Of a stretch of 16,968 bases of DNA, positions 12,386 to 16,968 are shown piece by piece (positions within the stretch are counted from its first letter, which is position 1; every line of letters begins with the position of its first letter). The notes under the pieces are model-generated. The model was not told the origin of the DNA, searched no databases, and saw nothing but the letters and a program-made list of their open reading frames with translations. The position numbers and the translations under genes are program-made. This stretch comes from Candidatus Bathyarchaeota archaeon (lineage in GTDB: Archaea > Thermoproteota > Bathyarchaeia > Bathyarchaeales > Bathyarchaeaceae), in NCBI GenBank assembly GCA_014859755.1, contig JACUTO010000015.1:1-16968 (forward strand), given 5' to 3'.

Positions 12386-13237
12386 TTAGTATGGTTTATG
12401 GGGAAGTCTGAAGTCTTTTCCAACGGTTCTGTATCCAAGTTTCGCTGTTAAGGGTAGTCGCCGCTTGTGTTCTGTGGCTAGCCACCGTCTTTTAACGTCC
12501 TCAACGAGTTTTATGGGTAGCTTTAGTTGCTCGGCGATTTCTTTCGGTTTCATAAAATGTTCTAAGCCGAACAGAATTAAATCTAGGGTCTCGTACTTAA
12601 TGCCTAACTCTTTTTCTGCTAGTTGGTTTGGCCAAAGTCTAGGAGATGGAGGTTTCGCCACGATCTCGGCGGGAACACCTATATGTAGGGCCAGCTGCCT
12701 AACTTGAGTCTTGTAAAGGTCCATGATGGGTGAGATGTCTGCGGCTCCGTCTCCCCACTTTGTGAAATACCCCACCATGGTTTCAGACTTATCTGAAGCG
12801 CCGCACACTAGCCTGTTAAGTTTGTTGGCATAATAGTAAAGGTAAACCATTCTAATTCTCGCCTTTACGTTGCCCTTGCTAAGTTTGTCTGCGGCATCAT
12901 AAATTGGAAGAGATTGGAAGCATGCTTTCAATGTAGAGGAGATGTCAACTATCTGCAGATTGAAACCGAATTTTTTTGCAAGAAGTTTTGCATGTTGAAT
13001 ATCGGTGACGTCGTACGTTTCCTCCTCGGGCATTGCGATACCTAGCACCTTATGGCCTCCCAAAGAAAGGGAGGCGAGAGCCGCCGTTGCGGAACTGTCA
13101 AGTCCACCTGATACGCCCAAAACCACGCCCTCCGCTCCGCATTTTTCCACGTAATCTTTGACGAACCGCTTGATTCTGTTTTCGACTGATGGCAAGTCTA
13201 ATTTTAAGACGTCACTCGTCAATTTCAACGTGCTCAC
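12386..13237 (-). CDS. nadE: NAD+ synthetase (ammonia-utilising type, NadE)
   Basis: The protein has 283 residues from the GTG at 13237; a TTG at 13225-13228 preceded by GGTGAG is an alternative. NadE adenylates deamido-NAD with ATP and amidates it, the last step of NAD synthesis. The N-type PP-loop is SGGLDSS at 43-49. Other motifs are KGNVKARIRM (121-130), GASDKSE (146-152), YFTKWGDGAADISPI (157-171) and KPPSPRLWPNQ with AEKELG (195-212). The last motif is usually PSAGLW..GQTDE.ELG, so this copy is somewhat divergent. There is no fused glutaminase domain. The next gene is a nitrilase-fold amidase and may provide one in trans. It is divergent from elf1, with about 170 bases between them. Confidence 0.94.
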   Translation of the reverse strand: MSTLKLTSDVLKLDLPSVENRIKRFVKDYVEKCGAEGVVLGVSGGLDSSATAALASLSLGGHKVLGIAMPEEETYDVTDIQHAKLLAKKFGFNLQIVDISSTLKACFQSLPIYDAADKLSKGNVKARIRMVYLYYYANKLNRLVCGASDKSETMVGYFTKWGDGAADISPIMDLYKTQVRQLALHIGVPAEIVAKPPSPRLWPNQLAEKELGIKYETLDLILFGLEHFMKPKEIAEQLKLPIKLVEDVKRRWLATEHKRRLPLTAKLGYRTVGKDFRLPHKPY

Positions 13238-13407
13238 CCTGCATCTCTACTATTGAGTCCCCTTTTTAATAACTCGTATTTTTCCTTTGATTTCTAGTTT
13301 CGTTAGATACCGCGTTTAGGACAAATATTTAAGCCATTACGATGTACTTGGACACGTGCGGTTAAAGTAGCGGCTTTGAATGTTATATTCGTAACAGAGG
13401 ACTTGGC
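13238..13407. promoter_or_regulatory. Divergent promoter region nadE / elf1
   Basis: A clear TATA-type element, AAATATTTAA (13323-13332), faces elf1 and lies about 80 bases before its ATG, giving a leader of about 50 bases. On the nadE side the AT-rich stretch near 13260-13280 (CTTTTTAATAACTCG) may hold the other promoter. Confidence 0.45.
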
Positions 13408-13650
13408 ATGGGTAGAAGGCGAAGAAAGGTAGTTCGAATCCCTAAAACGAGGTTGCCCAAGGTTTACCTATGCCCCAAGTGTGGAAAAGAAGCAATTAGG
13501 GTTGAGATATTGCCAGGTCATGAACGCGCTAGGGTGCGGTGTGGAAGTTGCGGCTTAACGGATGAACTGGCCATTAGACCTGCTCTTCGAGAAATCGACG
13601 TATACTGTCAATTCACCGACAATTTTTACTCAAGAACAACTAGTACCTAA
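13408..13650 (+). CDS. elf1: Elf1-type zinc-ribbon transcription elongation factor
   Basis: The protein has 80 residues. A basic N-terminus (MGRRRRKVVRIPKTRLPKVY) leads into a four-cysteine zinc ribbon: CPKC at 22-25 and CGSC at 45-48, followed by GLTDEL and a conserved tail, IDVYCQFTDNFY. This is the archaeal/eukaryotic Elf1 pattern (COG4888). In eukaryotes Elf1 binds RNA polymerase II during elongation through chromatin; an equivalent role with archaeal RNA polymerase is likely. Its TAA stop shares one base with the ATG of the GGGP synthase gene, so the two are translationally coupled. Confidence 0.9.
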   Translation: MGRRRRKVVRIPKTRLPKVYLCPKCGKEAIRVEILPGHERARVRCGSCGLTDELAIRPALREIDVYCQFTDNFYSRTTST

Positions 13651-14408
13651 TGGGATCATGCATGGTTGGGCAAGTGGAAAAATACCTGCTAGAAAAGATT
13701 GAGGAAGAAGGAACTATTCATATTACTCTCATCGATCCCGAAAAGGTAACTCCCTCCTCCGCATCCCATATAGTTCATGAGGCGGAATCTTGCCAAACAG
13801 CAGCTATCATGGTCGGCGGATCAACCATCGTTTCAACTTCCCATTTGGACCGTGTTGTAAAAGCGATAAAAAAGACAGTGAACATTCCTGTAATTCTTTT
13901 TCCCAACAACGTAACCGGCATCAGCAAGTACGCCGATGCCATATGGTTCATGTCACTCCTCAATTCTTCAGATCCCTACTTTATTATAGGCGCCCATGTT
14001 TTGGGTGCGCCCATCATCAAAAAATTCGGTTTGGAACCCATTCCCCTTGGTTATATAATCGTGGGAGAGAGCAGTGCAGCCAGCGTCGTAGGAAGGGCTG
14101 TTCCAATTCCATACGACAAACCTGAACTTGCTGTTGCCCATGCCTTAGTAGCAGAGTATTTTGGTATGCGCTTCGTTTACCTAGAGGCGGGATCCGGCGC
14201 CAAACAATCCGTGCCCAGCGAAATGATAAGAATGGTGAAGAGTATTGTCAGTCTTCCGTTGATTGTAGGCGGCGGCATAAAAACCGGTGAACAAGTGAAA
14301 GAAGTAGTAGAGGCTGGGGCGGACATAATTGTGACAGGCAACGTTTTAGAAGAGCATGAAGTGAAAGACAAAATCAGGGAACTAGTGAAAAGTATGAAAC
14401 GCCCATGA
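13650..14408 (+). CDS. Geranylgeranylglyceryl phosphate synthase
   Basis: The protein has 252 residues from the ATG at 13650, which overlaps the elf1 stop. An ATG at 13662, giving MVGQVEKYLLEKI, is equally plausible and closer to the usual family start. The enzyme joins geranylgeranyl diphosphate to sn-glycerol 1-phosphate, the first committed step of archaeal ether lipid synthesis, at the membrane face. The TIM-barrel motifs are clear: THLDP-type HITLIDPEK (D29), AAIMVGGST (54-59), LFPNNVTGIS, FVYLEAGSGA (175-184), LIVGGGIKTGEQ (204-215) and IVTGNV. The motif set fits the group II (PcrB-like) enzymes. A hairpin terminator follows. Confidence 0.94.
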   Translation: MGSCMVGQVEKYLLEKIEEEGTIHITLIDPEKVTPSSASHIVHEAESCQTAAIMVGGSTIVSTSHLDRVVKAIKKTVNIPVILFPNNVTGISKYADAIWFMSLLNSSDPYFIIGAHVLGAPIIKKFGLEPIPLGYIIVGESSAASVVGRAVPIPYDKPELAVAHALVAEYFGMRFVYLEAGSGAKQSVPSEMIRMVKSIVSLPLIVGGGIKTGEQVKEVVEAGADIIVTGNVLEEHEVKDKIRELVKSMKRP

Positions 14409-14414
14409 GCGGAT

Positions 14415-14462
14415 ACACGGGGGGTCCTCAAACAGGAACCGTGTCAATTTTCATTTTATTTT
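14415..14462 (+). terminator. Hairpin and T-rich terminator after GGGP synthase
   Basis: ACACGG (14415-14420) pairs with CCGTGT (14439-14444), and TCCT (14425-14428) with AGGA (14434-14437), around the loop CAAAC with a GGGG/A internal loop. A T-rich tract (CAATTTTCATTTTATTTTG) follows directly. It lies 6 bases past the GGGP synthase stop and would separate that operon from the PolD large-subunit gene. Confidence 0.6.
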
Positions 14463-14541
14463 GAACTCACGAAGAGCCTTCTTCTCTTTTTATCTATTTT
14501 GTGTTAGAAAGACTCAATATCCGCTTCCGAGAATCGTAGTG

Positions 14542-14548
14542 AAGGAGG
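14542..14548 (+). promoter_or_regulatory. Shine-Dalgarno sequence of the PolD large-subunit gene
   Basis: AAGGAGG lies 6 bases before the TTG at 14555 but 18 before the in-frame ATG at 14567, so it favours the TTG start. A TATA-like CTTTTTATCT (about 14486-14495) could be the promoter. Confidence 0.6.
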
Positions 14549-14554
14549 ACGATT

Positions 14555-16968
14555 TTGGATATCGAGATGAGCAAAGAGTATCAGCAATACACGGCTGTTT
14601 TAGAAAAAAGCCTCGAGAGCGTGTATGCTGTTGCAAGAAAGGCGAGAGAGAAGGGGCTAGACCCTGCCCTCAGTCCTGAGCCTGAAGTAGCGAAGGATTT
14701 AGCCGAACTCGTCGAAGGACTTGTTGGTCCTCCCGGAGTTGCTGAGAGTATACGAGATTTGAGCAAGAAGTTACCTCGAGAAGAACTTGCTTTCAAAATT
14801 GCCGAGCAGATTGTTTACGGAAAATTTGGGCACATGGGTGCACGTGAAGCAGCCGAGCAAGCGATAAGAACCGCCCTCGCCATATTAACTGAAGGAATTA
14901 CTGCGGCTCCCCTGCAGGGTGTGGCGCGAGTAGCTATCAAATCCAATCCTGATCGAACAAAGTATCTCGCAATTTATTACGCTGGTCCAATACGCTCTGC
15001 GGGCGGCACTGAGCAAGCCTTAACCTTGGTGATCGGAGATTTTGTTCGCCGCCTGCTCGGGTTGGACCGTTATAAGCCAACCGAGGAGGAAGTTAGGCGT
15101 TTCATAGAAGAAGTGCGATTATTTGAGCGGGCGGTAGCTAGATTTCAGTATCATGTTTCAGACGAGGAATTGAGAAGGGCTGTTCAGTTTATTCCAGTGG
15201 AAGTCACCGGCACAGAATCCGATCCAATTGAGGTTTCATCCTTCCGTAACCTACCTCGAATTGAAACAAACCGAGTTCGAGGCGGGGCTCTTCGAGTTGT
15301 AAATGATGGGGTCGTGGGACGCTCTGCAAAAGTGTGGACGATCGTTGAGAAACTGGGAATCGAGGGATGGGATTGGTTAAGAAGAATAAGGGAAATCGAG
15401 GAAAAAAGGACAGCTGGGTTTATGGAAGACGTCATCGCCGGCCGCCCAATTTTCGCATTTCCGTCTACACACGGGGGCTTCAGGCTTCGCTACGGGAGAG
15501 CAAGGAACACAGGCCTTGCAGCAGTGGGCATCCACCCCGCGACCATGATGGTTCTCCAAAACTTTCTCGCCGCAGGAACGCAACTGCGCATAGAAGGGCC
15601 TGGAAAAGCCGGAGTTGTCGTCCCCGTGGATACGATAGAACCCCCGATTGTGCGATTAAAAAATGGGTCCGTTGTTCGTGTTACACTTCAAAATCTTAAA
15701 CAAATCAAAAACATGATTGCCAAAATTCTATTTCTTGGAGACATCCTCATCGGATTTGGCGACTTTTTATACAATAATAAACCTCTGCTTCCATCGGGTT
15801 TCACTGAAGAATGGTGGCGTGAAGAGCTTCGCGCGGTCATCAAACAAAATTTTAACGGCAGCTTAGAAAAGGCCGCTGCAGCCGTCAAGATTTCCACCCT
15901 CCGTTTCGAAGGCATATTAAGCGACCCGTTTAAAAACAAGCCAAGCGCCAAGGAGGCAATAGCGTTGTCTTCAACGTTCAAGGTGCCTCTTCATCCTTTT
16001 TTCACCTTTTTTTGGTCCAGCATTTCCTCTGAAGAGTTTCAAACGTTAAGGAAATGGCTCTTGAATTCCGAAAGGCAGATCGAAGCCAGTGTTGTCCAAG
16101 AAATAACTGGCGCGAAGAACGAAACGATAAAAGTTCTGCTTGAAAGAATTTGTGTTCCACATGAAGTCGTTAAAAACAAAATTAAGATAGAAAACGACGA
16201 GGCCCACATCTTCGCTTTTTGCCTTGGGCTACACGCCCCCAAAACAATGGCAGTTCGTTCAAAAAACGTTTTTGAAATCATGCAGAAACTCACAGGCATC
16301 CCTATCAGAAAAAAGGCCCCTACCTTTCTCGGTGCCAGAATGGGACGCCCGGAAAAGGCCAAGAGGAGAGAGATGAGGCCACTCGTTCACGTCCTATTTC
16401 CCGTCGGGTTGGCTGGTGGCTCTCGACGAAACCTTACAGAGGCGTTGAAAAAAGTTGCGATAGAAGTTGACCTCGTTAAGCGTCGATGTTCGGAGTGTAA
16501 CGAGTCAACCTTCAAAACAAAATGTCCCCGATGTGGCGCAGAAACCGTTATGGAGAAATTTTGCCCTCAATGCGGGAGGCGTCTAAAAGAAAGTTTTTGT
16601 CCGATTTGCAGGGTTCCAACGAGAAGTTACGAGAAACAATTGGTTAATCTTAAAGAGTTGATGGACGAAGCCTGCAGAAAGCTTAATCTTCCTATCCCTG
16701 AACTCGTGAAGGGTGTAAAGGGTTTAACGAATGAAACAAAGACGGCGGAAATCCTTGAAAAGGGGATCCTACGAGCGAAACATGATCTGTCCGTTTTCAA
16801 AGATGGGACAATACGGTTCGACGTTACAAACGCTCCATTGACGCATTTTAAGGCAACAGAAATCGGTGTGCCTGTTGAAAAGCTTCGGCAGCTTGGCTAC
16901 TCCTACGACTGCGATGGAAACAGCTTGACCGATCCTAATCAGATATGTGAACTTAAGGTGCAGGATGT
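14555..16968 (+). CDS. polC: DNA polymerase D (Pol II) large subunit, DP2 (5' part)
   Basis: The frame is open from TTG 14555 to the right edge, giving 804 complete codons. DP2 is usually about 1,100-1,300 residues, so roughly the last third is missing. It is the catalytic subunit of archaeal replicative polymerase D, with a two-barrel core like multisubunit RNA polymerases. Conserved blocks are visible: YYAGPIRSAGGTEQALTLV, FPSTHGGFRLRYGRARNTGL, PLHPFFTFFW and GARMGRPEKAKRREMRPLVH (from residue 593). A cysteine-rich region of four CxxC pairs follows (645/648, 657/660, 670/673, 682/685). The catalytic aspartates of the second barrel lie beyond the window. No intein or frameshift interrupts the visible part. 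Its partner DP1 is at 1847-3388. Confidence 0.97.
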   Translation, partial: MDIEMSKEYQQYTAVLEKSLESVYAVARKAREKGLDPALSPEPEVAKDLAELVEGLVGPPGVAESIRDLSKKLPREELAFKIAEQIVYGKFGHMGAREAAEQAIRTALAILTEGITAAPLQGVARVAIKSNPDRTKYLAIYYAGPIRSAGGTEQALTLVIGDFVRRLLGLDRYKPTEEEVRRFIEEVRLFERAVARFQYHVSDEELRRAVQFIPVEVTGTESDPIEVSSFRNLPRIETNRVRGGALRVVNDGVVGRSAKVWTIVEKLGIEGWDWLRRIREIEEKRTAGFMEDVIAGRPIFAFPSTHGGFRLRYGRARNTGLAAVGIHPATMMVLQNFLAAGTQLRIEGPGKAGVVVPVDTIEPPIVRLKNGSVVRVTLQNLKQIKNMIAKILFLGDILIGFGDFLYNNKPLLPSGFTEEWWREELRAVIKQNFNGSLEKAAAAVKISTLRFEGILSDPFKNKPSAKEAIALSSTFKVPLHPFFTFFWSSISSEEFQTLRKWLLNSERQIEASVVQEITGAKNETIKVLLERICVPHEVVKNKIKIENDEAHIFAFCLGLHAPKTMAVRSKNVFEIMQKLTGIPIRKKAPTFLGARMGRPEKAKRREMRPLVHVLFPVGLAGGSRRNLTEALKKVAIEVDLVKRRCSECNESTFKTKCPRCGAETVMEKFCPQCGRRLKESFCPICRVPTRSYEKQLVNLKELMDEACRKLNLPIPELVKGVKGLTNETKTAEILEKGILRAKHDLSVFKDGTIRFDVTNAPLTHFKATEIGVPVEKLRQLGYSYDCDGNSLTDPNQICELKVQD

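Noticed and set aside
13428..13442. TTCGAATCC, resembling a tRNA T-loop
   Set aside because: It lies inside the elf1 coding region with no cloverleaf around it.
14555..16968. Intein in the PolD large subunit
   Set aside because: Inteins are common in this gene, but the conserved DP2 blocks follow one another without an insertion in the visible part. The usual later insertion sites lie beyond the window.

Overview
The window is archaeal chromosome. It carries both subunits of the archaeal D-family replicative polymerase (DP1 complete, DP2 cut by the right edge), a Cdc6/Orc1 initiator, a NurA-HerA pair, an Elf1-type zinc-ribbon elongation factor and a geranylgeranylglyceryl phosphate synthase for ether lipids. 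PolD excludes the classical Crenarchaeota. The protein set, with an AbrB-PhoU protein, DUF99, group II-type GGGP synthase and short unknown wHTH proteins, fits a Bathyarchaeia-like or other deep TACK lineage better than a halophile or methanogen. That assignment is inference. Many starts are GTG or TTG supported by strong Shine-Dalgarno sequences (DP1, HerA, the membrane wHTH protein, the 157-aa protein, NadE, DP2).

Layout. 1-204: possible 3' tip of a gene running in from the left, then AT-rich spacer. 205-1262: an AbrB-PhoU regulator on the minus strand, divergent from 1263-3388, a translationally coupled DUF429 nuclease and PolD small subunit. 3375-5160: a minus-strand pair, cdc6 followed by a DUF99 (endonuclease V-like) gene that overlaps it. 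5161-5990: a gene-free stretch of about 830 bases upstream of cdc6, with three origin-recognition-box-like elements, two of them inverted around an AT-rich segment. I read this as a replication origin. 5991-9041: a plus-strand cassette of a small wHTH protein, NurA nuclease and HerA helicase, meeting a membrane-anchored coiled-coil wHTH protein (9038-9748, minus). 9749-11165: an accessory-looking stretch with one unknown 157-aa protein, a perfect 11-bp-arm dyad at its promoter and many TGTGAT/ATCACA elements. 11166-13237: minus-strand operon of NadE, a nitrilase-fold amidase and an unknown protein. 13408-14408: plus-strand elf1 and GGGP synthase, followed by a hairpin plus T-rich terminator. 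14555-end: PolD large subunit, partial.

The left half is a replication and DNA-processing neighbourhood (PolD, Cdc6, origin, NurA-HerA, two predicted RNase H-fold nucleases). The right half is housekeeping: NAD synthesis, transcription elongation and lipid synthesis, then PolD again. The points most worth following are the origin architecture, the origin-proximal wHTH-NurA-HerA cassette with an altered HerA motif, the split glutaminase/NAD synthetase pair, and the TGTGAT element field.
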